Shown here in pieces: positions 7,312 to 15,997 of a stretch of DNA of 64,000 nt; positions within the stretch are counted from its first letter, which is position 1, and the number at the start of each line of letters is the position of its first letter. The stretch lies in the NCBI GenBank assembly GCA_964513565.1, contig CAZENE010000016.1, positions 1 to 64,000 of the forward strand, given 5' to 3'. The notes beneath the pieces are model-generated. The model did no database searches. It saw only the letters and a program-made list of their open reading frames with translations, and was not told the DNA's origin. The translations under genes were made by a program, and so were the position numbers. Origin of the DNA: Delta-02 sp964513565. GTDB taxonomy: Bacteria; Desulfobacterota; Syntrophorhabdia; Syntrophorhabdales; Syntrophorhabdaceae.

Positions 7312-8619
7312 TCAGTTCACGAGATTCGACAGAACGAGGACCGTCCAATATGGCGCAAGCATGAGCAGAGTAATTGAAAAAAGATAGGCAGGGATATAAT
7401 AGAACGCGCCCCTGAAAACGGTCCCGAGCGGGATGTCCTTGGCCATGCCTGCGACAACGTAACAGCATATGCCGATAGGCGGCATGATCGAACCCATGGT
7501 GGTGACGATGCATATGACCTGCCCGAACCAGATCGGGTCGTACCCCAGTTGGGTTACAAGAGGATAAAAAATCGGTAAAGAAACAAGAAGAAAAGCGAGG
7601 GCGTCCATGACGCATCCTCCTATAATATAGCAAAGGATGATGAGCCAGAGCAAAACCCAGTTGGGCAGGGCCAACTGGCTGATCCATCCTGCGATCTCAA
7701 AGGGGAGCCTCGTTATGGTTATAAAACGACCGAAGATAACCGCGCCGGCGACGATCATGAAAACCAGGCATGAGATGCGAAGTGTATCCACGATGGACCT
7801 GATAAAGCCGTCCCATGAGAGCTTTCTCCTTATAAGGCAGATGACAAGACCGAGGGTACAGCTCGCAGCGGCAGCCTCGGTGGCCGTCACGACACCCGTA
7901 AAGAGGGCATACATAATAATGCCGAAAAGAATGAGAATGTCTATGATATCCGGGAGTGCCTTGAAGCGTTCGCGCCATGTGCTTTTTTTGGCCTTCGGGC
8001 CCCAGTCGGGATGACGCCAGCAGATATATCCTACAGTCCCTGCAATAGCTGCGGTAAGGATAGCGCTCGGGATAACATTCCCGAAAAATAATTTTCCTAT
8101 TGATTGGCCTGTGTATAAGCCATATACAACGAGAACAATGCTGGGAGGGATCAGGACTCCCAGTGTTGCGCCCGCCGCAACGGACCCGGCGTTGAGCATC
8201 TGGTGGTAGTGATACTTTTTCATCTCGGGTATCGCGACGGAACTCATCGTCGCCGCAGTAGCAGTATTGCTTCCGCTGATGGCGGAAAACGCAGCGCAAG
8301 CCATGATCGTCGTTATCGCCAGGCCTCCTTTGTAATGTCCGAACCATTTATGCGTGGCATTATAGAGGCCGTTATTATAGCCGGCATAATGGACAAATTC
8401 CCCGACAAGGATAAACATTGGAATAACTGTCAGTCCGTAATTGGAGAAAATACTCCACATATCACCGCCGATCATTCCAAACGCGGCCTTGAAATTCGTT
8501 ACGTATGCCACGCCGAGAAAGCCTATGATAGCCATGGTGAAACCCGCGGGTATCCTGAGAAGAAACAGGGTAGCAAACATAATGATGATCCCGTATACGC
8601 CGATGATCGGTCCGTCCAT
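7312..8619 (-). CDS. dctM: TRAP transporter large permease, DctM type
   Basis: A 435-residue inner-membrane protein with roughly a dozen hydrophobic helices, the ion-coupled translocation subunit of a tripartite ATP-independent periplasmic transporter. Family blocks include GGDMWSIFSNYGLTVIPMFILVGE (split over residues 50-75), AAFSAISGSNTATAATMSSVAIPEM near 112-136, and the late MPPIGICCYVVAGM near 390. It pairs with DctQ, whose stop lies two bases before this start; GGAGGA inside the end of dctQ serves as ribosome site. TRAP systems usually import carboxylates with sodium or protons, which fits a supply role for the divergent CoA-transferase operon. Confidence 0.92.
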   Translation of the reverse strand: MDGPIIGVYGIIIMFATLFLLRIPAGFTMAIIGFLGVAYVTNFKAAFGMIGGDMWSIFSNYGLTVIPMFILVGEFVHYAGYNNGLYNATHKWFGHYKGGLAITTIMACAAFSAISGSNTATAATMSSVAIPEMKKYHYHQMLNAGSVAAGATLGVLIPPSIVLVVYGLYTGQSIGKLFFGNVIPSAILTAAIAGTVGYICWRHPDWGPKAKKSTWRERFKALPDIIDILILFGIIMYALFTGVVTATEAAAASCTLGLVICLIRRKLSWDGFIRSIVDTLRISCLVFMIVAGAVIFGRFITITRLPFEIAGWISQLALPNWVLLWLIILCYIIGGCVMDALAFLLVSLPIFYPLVTQLGYDPIWFGQVICIVTTMGSIMPPIGICCYVVAGMAKDIPLGTVFRGAFYYIPAYLFSITLLMLAPYWTVLVLSNLVN

Positions 8620-8621
8620 CC

Positions 8622-9104
8622 CTAATCCTCCTCGTGGAACAGGTTTTTGAGAAACTGGATAAATGTTGTGACGGCGAGCATTATGAATCCTGCCGCTGTC
8701 ATGAAAACATACGGATGAAAAACGATCTTGAGCGTCTCGGAGACCTCCGAGGATTCCATTATCTTCATTCCCCAGACATAGAGCTGCCAGGCAACAATCC
8801 CGAAAAAGATGGTCATTGCGATATACGCCACCTTATCTATGGCCTCTTTTGCCGCGGCGGGAAATTTCTGGGTCAGGATATCAACCACGATATGGTCTCT
8901 TCTCTTCTGCGTGTAACCCAGGGCGAATGCAATGACGACAGCGCCCAGAAAAGAGACGATCTCGTATGTCCCCCTGAACGGCATGTGAAAGATCCTCAAC
9001 ACAACGTTTCCGGTGGCAAGCAGCATAAGCGAGAGAACGGCTATTCCGGCCAGAAAGAGCAGGATCTTATTGAAGAAGTTATTGACCACGTCCAGGTACT
9101 TCAT
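8622..9104 (-). CDS. dctQ: TRAP transporter small permease, DctQ type
   Basis: A 160-residue protein with four predicted membrane helices, typical of DctQ, which joins the large permease in the inner membrane. The conserved centre is visible as RIFHMPFRGTYEIVSFLGAV near 52-71 and QKRRDHIVVDILTQKFP near 86-102. The start has a GAGGAGGG ribosome site. The gene is separated from dctP by 96 bases holding a strong hairpin and one copy of the TGTATAC operator, suggesting that binding protein and membrane parts are produced at different levels. Confidence 0.9.
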   Translation of the reverse strand: MKYLDVVNNFFNKILLFLAGIAVLSLMLLATGNVVLRIFHMPFRGTYEIVSFLGAVVIAFALGYTQKRRDHIVVDILTQKFPAAAKEAIDKVAYIAMTIFFGIVAWQLYVWGMKIMESSEVSETLKIVFHPYVFMTAAGFIMLAVTTFIQFLKNLFHEED

Positions 9105-9134
9105 ATACCCTCCTCATGTCCGGTACGGATGAAA

Positions 9135-9150
9135 AGTATACTGTATACAA
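9135..9150. promoter_or_regulatory. Operator copy A (TGTATAC inverted motif) upstream of dctQ
   Basis: AGTATACTGTATACAA here is identical over 16 bases to the site at 10603-10618 in front of the CoA-transferase operon. The motif holds overlapping GTATAC palindromes as expected for a GntR/FCD-type repressor site. It lies about 30 bases upstream of the dctQ start. Which regulator binds is inferred only; the GntR gene at 18563 is the best candidate. Confidence 0.6.
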
Positions 9151-9163
9151 AATGGATGGACTA

Positions 9164-9196
9164 AACAAACCGGGGCCAGTTCGGCCCCGGTTTGTT
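9164..9196 (-). terminator. Strong hairpin between dctP and dctQ
   Basis: A perfect 14-bp inverted repeat (9164-9177 with 9183-9196, five-base loop) lies directly after the dctP stop. There is no proper T-run on the minus strand, so it may act as a partial terminator or as an RNA-stabilising hairpin that raises the amount of binding protein relative to the permease. Confidence 0.55.
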
Positions 9197-9200
9197 ATGG

Positions 9201-10238
9201 TCATTTATTTTTAAACTGTTTTTCGTATTTGTCCCTCAGCATATAAGCATCCTTGATGATCTTATCGCCGGGGAGTCCTTTGCCGTTCATGCGTTTGATG
9301 TAATCGTCGATCATGGGCTTTGTAAGCTTCGGGATCTCGGCTATCTCCGAGGCAGGCAGCTTGATCAGCTGGAGTTTGTATTTCTGCTGTGACCATTTCA
9401 CCGCCTCGAGGACATGGTCATCGACATATTTACCGGTCCACTCCGCCTGCTCGCGCCTGAGGTCATCAAGTACTTTCTTTACATCGGCAGGCAGTGAATT
9501 CCATTTTTCCTTGTTCATTACGACTGCGAATGTCACAACGAACAAGTTGGTCTCCGTGGCATAAGGGGTATAAGCGGCGAAGTTGAAATCTTGAAGGATC
9601 TCCATCGATGAAACGACGCCTTTTACGACACCTTTCTGGAGTGCTTCAGGCGTATCCGACTGAGGCATTGCTATCGGGATGGCACCAAGTCGTTTGACGG
9701 CTTCGGCGCCGGTGCCGGATACCCTAAGCTCCATTCCCTTGAGGTCCTTTAAGGATTTGACCGGTTTCGTGGTCATGAAATCCGCAGGCGGACATGTAAA
9801 AACCGTGAGCAGCTTTACTTTATCAAATTCCTGGGGATATTTCTCGAGAAGGTCATACAGGGCAAGGCTTGCGGCTTTTGCGCTGGTAAACCCAAGCGGG
9901 AGATCAATCGCCTCGGATACCGGGAAGCGGCCCGGCTGGTAGCTCATCGCGAAATTGCCGATGTTTGCGGTTCCGGCGATGACACCGTCAAAGATATTCT
10001 TGGCGGGGAGAAGCGTTCCGCCCGGGAACGTCTGGACCTTTACCTTGCCATTCGTTCTTTTCTCGACCTCTTTCGCCCATCGTTCCATCTGAACAGACGG
10101 AAATGTCTTTGCGGGTGGAAAATTGGCATAGGTCAGAGTGATTTTCGTCTGGCTCTGAAGATTGCCGTTGCAAATAAGGAACGCACCTGAAAGAACCACC
10201 ACTAAACCAAGAATAAATAGAGATTTCTTGCCCTTCAT
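9201..10238 (-). CDS. dctP: TRAP transporter periplasmic solute-binding protein, DctP type
   Basis: A 345-residue exported protein: a signal peptide (basic MKGKK, hydrophobic core to about residue 25) followed by the DctP fold, with KITLTYANFPPAKTFPSVQ at the start of the mature part and a central PVKSLKDLKGMELRVSGTGAEAV (split, near 140) including the conserved Arg that holds the ligand carboxylate. The ATG at 10238 is chosen because it gives a proper signal peptide and has AAGGGGGT upstream; the frame is open for another 76 codons that look non-coding. The ligand is probably a carboxylate. First gene of the transporter unit, divergent from the CoA-transferase operon. Confidence 0.9.
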   Translation of the reverse strand: MKGKKSLFILGLVVVLSGAFLICNGNLQSQTKITLTYANFPPAKTFPSVQMERWAKEVEKRTNGKVKVQTFPGGTLLPAKNIFDGVIAGTANIGNFAMSYQPGRFPVSEAIDLPLGFTSAKAASLALYDLLEKYPQEFDKVKLLTVFTCPPADFMTTKPVKSLKDLKGMELRVSGTGAEAVKRLGAIPIAMPQSDTPEALQKGVVKGVVSSMEILQDFNFAAYTPYATETNLFVVTFAVVMNKEKWNSLPADVKKVLDDLRREQAEWTGKYVDDHVLEAVKWSQQKYKLQLIKLPASEIAEIPKLTKPMIDDYIKRMNGKGLPGDKIIKDAYMLRDKYEKQFKNK

Positions 10239-10507
10239 AACAACCCCCTTTTCTTTTTTTGACCATATAAACAGGCCAGTAAAAACAGCTGAGTAAAGAT
10301 CCAAGCTAATTGTGCGGGAGATGAAAAACCAGGACGGCAGGCGAGCGAAACGAGATGAATCCAATATCCGGTCCGAAACGATTGAATCCCGAGGGTTACC
10401 ACCCGTTCCCCCTGAAACCCTTAAAAAGAGGGTTTTCTTACGTTTCGTGAATTGATACCAACTCATGGCGGTTACAGCCAGTTTGCTTCCCGAAGCTCTT
10501 ATTTACT

Positions 10508-10535
10508 ATTGTATACAAAATCCCAAAAATGACAA
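10508..10535 (-). promoter_or_regulatory. dctP promoter with overlapping TTGTATACAA site (operator C)
   Basis: On the minus strand TTGTCA (complement of 10530-10535), 16 bases, then TACAAT (complement of 10508-10513). The -10 overlaps the palindrome TTGTATACAA (10509-10518), which equals one half of operators A and B. The leader to the dctP ATG would be about 260 bases. Between 10239 and 10500 I see no further gene or clear regulatory structure. Confidence 0.55.
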
Positions 10536-10561
10536 TCGAAAAAATATTTAAAAAATATTGC

Positions 10562-10619
10562 TTGACAATTAAATTTGGCATTTACTATTATTGACCCTAA
10601 AGAGTATACTGTATACAAT
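10562..10619 (+). promoter_or_regulatory. Promoter region of the CoA-transferase operon (two overlapping candidates)
   Basis: Candidate 1: TTGACA at 10562-10567, 18 bases, TATTAT at 10586-10591. Candidate 2: TTGACC at 10591-10596, 17 bases, TACAAT at 10614-10619. Operator B lies just after the start point of the first and covers the -10 of the second, so a bound repressor would block either. Confidence 0.6.
10603..10618. promoter_or_regulatory. Operator copy B (TGTATAC inverted motif) before the CoA-transferase operon
   Basis: The 16 bases AGTATACTGTATACAA are identical to operator A at 9135-9150. Its position over the -10 or the transcription start indicates repression. Together with A and C it links transporter and degradation operon. 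Confidence 0.65.
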
Positions 10620-10712
10620 AGATTTCATGTCAAGGAAAAAAATGATCTGCATTTCATTTGCCGGCACTTGGATTTGTGATACCGGTATCAGCATACATTG
10701 AAGGAGGTTTCG

Positions 10713-11900
10713 ATGGATGTTTTTAAAAAAATGACAATGCTGTCGCTGGAGCAGGCAACAGTTCTTCCCTACCTCAGTTATCGCCTTGCAATGGACGGAA
10801 TGAACATAATCAGGCTTGAGCATCCCGTATACGGCGATCCGAACCGGGTGATCGGCGAGAACAGGCTCGGCGAAGAGAAGATGAACACGTATTTCATGGC
10901 CATCAACTCTGGCAAAAAGTGCGTGACCCTCGACCTCGGGTCGCCTGAAGGCAGAGACATCCTGAAAGACCTCATAGTCAAGCTCAATGTCGATATTTTT
11001 GCTACGAACCAGCTTCCGCGGAATTATGAAAAACTCGGCATAGACCACGCTGCTCTCAAATCGGCAAAGCCTGATATCATATGGGTGGGGGTGACTGGGT
11101 TCGGGCCCGATAGCAACGAAGCGGCATACGACCCCATCCTTCAGGCACGCGGCGGACTGATGGAACTGACCGGAGAGGCCGGCAAGGACCCGCAGGTTGT
11201 CGGTATCCCGCTCCCCGACATGGGCACGAGCGAACATGCTTACGGCCTTATAATGAAGGCCCTCGTCGAGCGGGCCATAACGGGGCAGGGGAGCCGAATA
11301 GATGTATCGATGTTCATGTCGACGACGTCATGGCTCACGGTGCCGATCACTCTTACAAAATCTTTCGGGAACAAGATCACGCGCAGGGGGAACACCCATG
11401 AGTTTTTCGCTCCTGTGTCCGTCTATGAGACAAAAGACGGCTACGTCTATATTGCCGTAGGAAACGACCGCCAGTTCGCCTCGATGACCCAGCTTCCGGG
11501 TTTCGGGAAACTGGCGAAGCCCGAGTATGAGAAAAACAAGGGCCGCATCAAGGACGTGAAGAACTTGAACGACATGATCAATGAATGCACGCGGCAAAAG
11601 ACAACCGCGGAAATGATAGATATATGTAATAAGGCAACGATAGCCATATCGAAGGTCAATACTGTCGAAGAGGTCATTGAGGACACGTACGTGAAGGGCG
11701 TAATGCTTTCTGCGAAGGACCCGAAGACGGGGACACAGATCTGGATGGCGCCTCCGCCGTTCATGACGCCATTCCTCAAGGCATCAAACCGAGAGATGAC
11801 ATTTCCTCCGAGGTTCGGAGAAAACAATGCCGAGATCTACGGAAAGATCGGATATTCAGACGAGAAACTGGCCGGGTTAAAGAACAAGGGAGTCATATAG
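10713..11900 (+). CDS. Class III (CaiB/BaiF family) CoA-transferase
   Basis: A 395-residue CoA-transferase that would activate an organic acid by moving CoA from a donor such as succinyl-CoA. Asp169 in LPDMGTSEHAYG is the nucleophilic aspartate that forms the mixed anhydride, at the same number as I recall for formyl-CoA transferase. Other family blocks are LEHPVYGDP near 35, NSGKKCVTLDL near 65, VTGFGPDS near 127, YDPILQARGGLMELTG near 139, and GQGSRIDVSM near 200. The ATG at 10713 has AAGGAGG before it. It is the first gene of a long operon and is followed by MeaB. The presumed substrate is the acid imported by the divergent TRAP system. Confidence 0.9.
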   Translation: MDVFKKMTMLSLEQATVLPYLSYRLAMDGMNIIRLEHPVYGDPNRVIGENRLGEEKMNTYFMAINSGKKCVTLDLGSPEGRDILKDLIVKLNVDIFATNQLPRNYEKLGIDHAALKSAKPDIIWVGVTGFGPDSNEAAYDPILQARGGLMELTGEAGKDPQVVGIPLPDMGTSEHAYGLIMKALVERAITGQGSRIDVSMFMSTTSWLTVPITLTKSFGNKITRRGNTHEFFAPVSVYETKDGYVYIAVGNDRQFASMTQLPGFGKLAKPEYEKNKGRIKDVKNLNDMINECTRQKTTAEMIDICNKATIAISKVNTVEEVIEDTYVKGVMLSAKDPKTGTQIWMAPPPFMTPFLKASNREMTFPPRFGENNAEIYGKIGYSDEKLAGLKNKGVI

Positions 11901-11923
11901 CCTCAACTGTTTAAGAGGCCTGC

Positions 11924-12874
11924 ATGAGCATCGTCGATGACATCCTGAACGGGAACGAGCAGAGCGCGGCCCGGCTGATCACCAGCATCGAGAATGGTGA
12001 CACCGATGCATATCGGGAACTTGCTGTTCTCTTTTCCCGTTCCGGCACCTCCCACATCATCGGCGTCACGGGACCCGCAGGAGCGGGCAAGAGCACACTG
12101 GCGGGACGCCTCGCCGTGGAAATGAGGAGCCGGGGAAGGCATGTGGGGATAATCGCAACCGACCCTTCAAGCATAAGCGGGCGAGGTGCATTCCTCGGGG
12201 ACCGTCTCCGGATGAAAGATGCCGAGGAGCAGGACATTTTTATCCGATCGATGGCCCACCGCGCATATCCGGGAGGCGTCGCCAAAGCAACTGCGGCGGC
12301 GGCTTATATCATGGAAGGTCTCGGCAAGGACTGCATAATCATGGAAAGCATAGGCGCCGGCCAGTCCGATAAGGACCTTTTTTTCCTGTGCGATACCGTG
12401 ATCACAGTCTTTACGCCGGAATACGGCGACGACATTCAACTCTTTAAAGCAGGTCTCATGGAGATCGGGGACATCATTGTCCTTAATAAATCGGACAAAC
12501 CCGGTGCAGACAACGCCATGCGCGAGATTGGGATCGCCGCTGACCGCACCGTACGATCGAATGGATGGCATGTTCCTGTCATTGCCGCAGAGGCCGTAAG
12601 CGGAACGGGGCTGGTGTCCCTCGCGGATGCCGTCGAATCCCATCGCCTCCTGGCCCAGGGAAGTGATAATGTTTCCCAGCGTAAAGCCGAACATCTCGAG
12701 GCTTTTCTGACCGCGCTTCTCAAAGAGGAATTATGGGAAAAAGTATCCGGCAGGATCATGTCCCACGATGTGTACAAGGAAATCTCGAATGAGGTCCTGT
12801 CCGGGAAGATAGACCCGTACAGCGCCGTTCATATCATACTTGAAAGGTTGGAGCGTGAATGGATTTCTCATTGA
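11924..12874 (+). CDS. meaB: MeaB/ArgK-family GTPase, chaperone of a B12 acyl-CoA mutase
   Basis: A 316-residue G3E GTPase. The P-loop GPAGAGKS is at 50-57, DPSS at 80-83, the switch ESIGAGQSD at 141-149 and the base-recognition motif NKSD at 188-191. MeaB proteins gate cobalamin loading and protect acyl-CoA mutases from inactivation, so it belongs with the mutase subunits 7 kb downstream in the same operon. It starts 23 bases after the CoA-transferase stop and its end overlaps the next gene by 16 bases, indicating translational coupling. Confidence 0.92.
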   Translation: MSIVDDILNGNEQSAARLITSIENGDTDAYRELAVLFSRSGTSHIIGVTGPAGAGKSTLAGRLAVEMRSRGRHVGIIATDPSSISGRGAFLGDRLRMKDAEEQDIFIRSMAHRAYPGGVAKATAAAAYIMEGLGKDCIIMESIGAGQSDKDLFFLCDTVITVFTPEYGDDIQLFKAGLMEIGDIIVLNKSDKPGADNAMREIGIAADRTVRSNGWHVPVIAAEAVSGTGLVSLADAVESHRLLAQGSDNVSQRKAEHLEAFLTALLKEELWEKVSGRIMSHDVYKEISNEVLSGKIDPYSAVHIILERLEREWISH

Positions 12875-14019
12875 CCAGGGAGCAGAAATTCTTCAAAGGG
12901 CAGGTATCGCGCGCGCTTGAGCGCATCGTCGCACCGTTCACAGATTCGATAGACAGAAGCGATACATTCCCGAGAGAACTGTTTAGCGAACTCGGCGCCC
13001 TGGGTTATTACGGAATACGTTATCCGTCGGATATCGGCGGTATGGGGGCCGACTGCGTATCTTTCACCATACTGGCGGAGGAGCTTGCCCGAGTTTCGAT
13101 GGGATTTGCGGCCATCGTTACCATGCAATGTCTTATGGGCACTGATTTCGTATTCAGATTCGGAAATGATGAACAGAAGAAAAAATATCTTATTCCAGCA
13201 ATAAGGGGAGATAAGATCGGTACGATAGCATTTACCGAGCCTGACTGCGGGTCCGACCTTGGCGGCATCAAGACACGTGCCGTGAAGAACGGCAGGGGGT
13301 ACATACTAACTGGCCGCAAGCTATGGATCACGGATGGCGATGTCGCGGATTTTGTGACCGTTGCCGCCACAACCGATCCGGGAAAACGGCTCGGGGGATT
13401 AGGTTTCTTCCTCGTCGAGAAAGGCACTCCCGGTTTTTCCACAGGACAGAAGATCGAGAAAATATCGGCCCGGGGTGCGGCTACCATGGAGCTTATTTTT
13501 GACGAATGCCAGGTTCCCGCGGAAAGCCTTATGGGTGAGGAAGGAAAGGGCGCGAAATACCTGAGCGATATATTGAGCGAGATCCGGATCATGATCGCCG
13601 GGTTGGGGCTTGGCCTTGCGAAAGGCTCTTTTATGGCGGGCCTCAATTATGCGCGGCAGCGCGAGGCATTCGGAAAGCCTATCGGAAAATTTCAGCTCAT
13701 TGAAGAAAAGCTGGCTGAGATGGAGGTAAGGATAAAGGCCGCGGAACTTTTAACCTATTACGCAGCATGGCTCAACGACAAAGGGAGACTTAGTGGGAAA
13801 GACGCCGCTATTGCAAAACTGTATTCGACAGAAGCTGCGTGTTATGTCGTTGACGAAGTGTCGCGGATCCATGGAGCCTACGGACTTGCCCAGGAATACC
13901 CGGCCCAGCGGTATTTCCGTGACGGCCGGTTCCTGCTCTTCGGCGGCGGGACATCGGAGATATTAAAGACGATAATTGCAAAGGAAACAATGAAGAGATC
14001 CGATTTCGAGATCAACTGA
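12859..14019 (+). CDS. Acyl-CoA dehydrogenase (first of two)
   Basis: A 386-residue FAD-dependent acyl-CoA dehydrogenase introducing an alpha,beta double bond and passing electrons to ETF. FTEPDCGSDLGGI near 125-137 and KLWITDG near 154-160 are the FAD/substrate signatures; REAFGKPIGKFQLI lies near 268. The base position used by short- and medium-chain enzymes (YEGT) reads GGGT at 362-365, without Glu. Instead E241 in LSEIR stands where isovaleryl-CoA dehydrogenase has its catalytic Glu. This suggests a branched-chain type of active site. The gene overlaps meaB by 16 bases and is followed after 11 bases by a second, related dehydrogenase. Confidence 0.92.
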   Translation: MDFSLTREQKFFKGQVSRALERIVAPFTDSIDRSDTFPRELFSELGALGYYGIRYPSDIGGMGADCVSFTILAEELARVSMGFAAIVTMQCLMGTDFVFRFGNDEQKKKYLIPAIRGDKIGTIAFTEPDCGSDLGGIKTRAVKNGRGYILTGRKLWITDGDVADFVTVAATTDPGKRLGGLGFFLVEKGTPGFSTGQKIEKISARGAATMELIFDECQVPAESLMGEEGKGAKYLSDILSEIRIMIAGLGLGLAKGSFMAGLNYARQREAFGKPIGKFQLIEEKLAEMEVRIKAAELLTYYAAWLNDKGRLSGKDAAIAKLYSTEAACYVVDEVSRIHGAYGLAQEYPAQRYFRDGRFLLFGGGTSEILKTIIAKETMKRSDFEIN

Positions 14020-14030
14020 AGGAGGGGTTT

Positions 14031-15179
14031 ATGAATTTTGCCTTTACGGAGGAGCAGGAATTCTTCAAGAAGATCATAACTGATACAGTTGACAGGATGG
14101 TCGTGCCAAAGGCACGGGAAATCGATGAGAAGGATGAGTTCCCCCGGGAATTGTGGAATGATTTCACGAAACTCGGGTACCTCGGCCTGCGTTATCCCGA
14201 AGAGATAGGGGGAATGAACGCCGACCCGGTAACCGCAATGATCTTCTACGAACAGATCGCGCGCGGCTCGGTCGGTTTTGCCCAGGGCGTTATTATGAAC
14301 ATCCTGATGGGAACATATTTCATCTACCGCTTTGGGTCAGATGCTATTAAGGAACGTTGCCTGTACCCGGCCATGAAGGGCGAAAAGGTCTCGACAATGT
14401 GTTTTACGGAGGACCAGTCCGGGTCCGACCTTTCCGCCACACGCACGACCGCCGTGAAAGACGGTAACGAGTGGGTCCTAAACGGCACCAAGATGTGGAT
14501 AACGAACGGTCCCGTCGCCGATTTTGCAACTGTCCTCGCCACAACCGACCTATCGCTCGGTGCGAAAGGCCTCAATTTCTTTCTGGTGGAGAAAGGGACA
14601 CCGGGTTTTTCTCCGGGACAGGTCATCGATAAACTGGGATGCCGCGGCACTGTTACCGGGGAGCTTGTCTTTGATAATGTAAGGGTTCCGGAAGAGAACC
14701 TCCTCGGCAAGGAGCTTAACAAAGGCGTGGAATACCTCGCTGAGATCCTTGACGAGGTCCGGGTCATGACAGGCGCGATGGCGATGGGCATAGCCCAGGC
14801 GGCCTACGACGAGGGGCTTGAATATGCCCGCAAGAGGATAGCATTTGGGAAGCCGATCGGCAACTACCAGCTTATCAGGGCAAAATTCGCCGATATGGCG
14901 ACCGAGATGGAGGCGTCGAGGCTGCTTATCTATTCCGCTGCGTGGAAGATGAAGGAAAATTTGCCGAGCCGTATCGAGGCAGCAATGGCAAAGATGTTTG
15001 CGACGGAGACATGCTGTAAGGTCGTTGATGAGGTGACCAGGATCTGGGGAGCGAACGCATTTGCCAATGAATACAACCCGCAGCGTCATTTCAGGGACGC
15101 GCGCTTCCTCCTTTACGGAGGCGGCACGCACGAAATACTAAAGGATTTTATGGGAAGGCTCCTGATCGGCAAAGCATGA
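14031..15179 (+). CDS. Acyl-CoA dehydrogenase (second of two)
   Basis: A 382-residue paralogue of the preceding gene with the same layout: CFTEDQSGSDLSAT near 124, KMWITNG near 154, RIAFGKPIGNYQLI near 269, and a C-terminal YGGGTHEILKD where the usual YEGT Glu is again replaced by Gly. E242 in LDEVR takes the isovaleryl-CoA dehydrogenase-type base position. A GGAGGGG ribosome site precedes the ATG. The pair could act as two enzymes on successive intermediates or as a hetero-oligomer; the sequence does not decide. ETF genes follow immediately. Confidence 0.92.
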   Translation: MNFAFTEEQEFFKKIITDTVDRMVVPKAREIDEKDEFPRELWNDFTKLGYLGLRYPEEIGGMNADPVTAMIFYEQIARGSVGFAQGVIMNILMGTYFIYRFGSDAIKERCLYPAMKGEKVSTMCFTEDQSGSDLSATRTTAVKDGNEWVLNGTKMWITNGPVADFATVLATTDLSLGAKGLNFFLVEKGTPGFSPGQVIDKLGCRGTVTGELVFDNVRVPEENLLGKELNKGVEYLAEILDEVRVMTGAMAMGIAQAAYDEGLEYARKRIAFGKPIGNYQLIRAKFADMATEMEASRLLIYSAAWKMKENLPSRIEAAMAKMFATETCCKVVDEVTRIWGANAFANEYNPQRHFRDARFLLYGGGTHEILKDFMGRLLIGKA

Positions 15180-15216
15180 GTTGTCTTCATTTTGAAGGAT
15201 GACGAGGTGAAAGGAA

Positions 15217-15987
15217 ATGAACATCGCAGTTCTCATAAAACAGGTTCCGGACCCGGAAGCACTGGTGGAGATAGGGACAGGCGGGAAAGATCTTAATATT
15301 GAGCCAAAGTTCGCAATTAATATCTTCGACGAATTCGCCATTGAAGAAGCCATACGGTTGAAAGAGAAACACGGGGGTGCGGTGAAGGTCATCTGTCTCG
15401 GGGGACCGAAAGCGATAGAGGCGCTGCGCACCGCGATCGCAATGGGCGCGGACGAGGCCGCCCTTATCGAGGACGGGTCGTTTGCCACGCGGGACGGCTA
15501 CAATACGGCGTTGGTGTTGAGCCAGGCCCTTAAGAAGGAGACCTTCGATGTCATTCTTTGCGGGCGACAGGCTATAGACGAGGACCGGGGAGAGGTGCCG
15601 CAGATGGTGGCCCAGTTTCTCGGACTGCCTCATGTCGGTGTTATCGTAAAGCTTGATCTAGCGGATGGAAAAGCGACCGCCGAATCTGCCCTTGAAGGCG
15701 TGGCCGAGGTTATAGAGGTGGGGCTTCCAGCGGTCTTTACAGCGCAGAAAGGCCTCAATGAACCGCGTGTCCCTCTCATTACCGGAGTTATGAAAGCCAT
15801 GAAGGTTCAGATACCGAGAATTACGATCGACGACCTGGGAATGCCGAAGGATGCGCAGCCCAAGACAACCGTCCTGAGGTACCTGCCGCCGAAGAAGCGG
15901 CCGGCCGTGCGGTTTATCGAGGGAGAACCCGGTGAGGCAGCGGTGGAGATCGTACGGATCCTCGTCGATGTCGAGAGGGCCATATAG
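15217..15987 (+). CDS. etfB: Electron transfer flavoprotein, beta subunit
   Basis: A 256-residue EtfB/FixA-type subunit: NIAVLIKQVPDPEALVEI at the N-terminus, the AMP-binding region CGRQAIDEDRGEVPQM near 115-130, and QKGLNEPRVPLITGVMKAMK near 183. It forms the ETF heterodimer with the next gene and carries electrons from the two acyl-CoA dehydrogenases to the FixC-type quinone reductase downstream. An AAAGGAA ribosome site precedes the ATG. Confidence 0.94.
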   Translation: MNIAVLIKQVPDPEALVEIGTGGKDLNIEPKFAINIFDEFAIEEAIRLKEKHGGAVKVICLGGPKAIEALRTAIAMGADEAALIEDGSFATRDGYNTALVLSQALKKETFDVILCGRQAIDEDRGEVPQMVAQFLGLPHVGVIVKLDLADGKATAESALEGVAEVIEVGLPAVFTAQKGLNEPRVPLITGVMKAMKVQIPRITIDDLGMPKDAQPKTTVLRYLPPKKRPAVRFIEGEPGEAAVEIVRILVDVERAI

Positions 15988-15997
15988 GGAGGCTCAG

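Noticed and set aside
10239..10466. Longer N-terminus for dctP
   Set aside because: It would bury the signal peptide behind 76 residues; the ATG at 10238 has a good ribosome site and a normal signal peptide.
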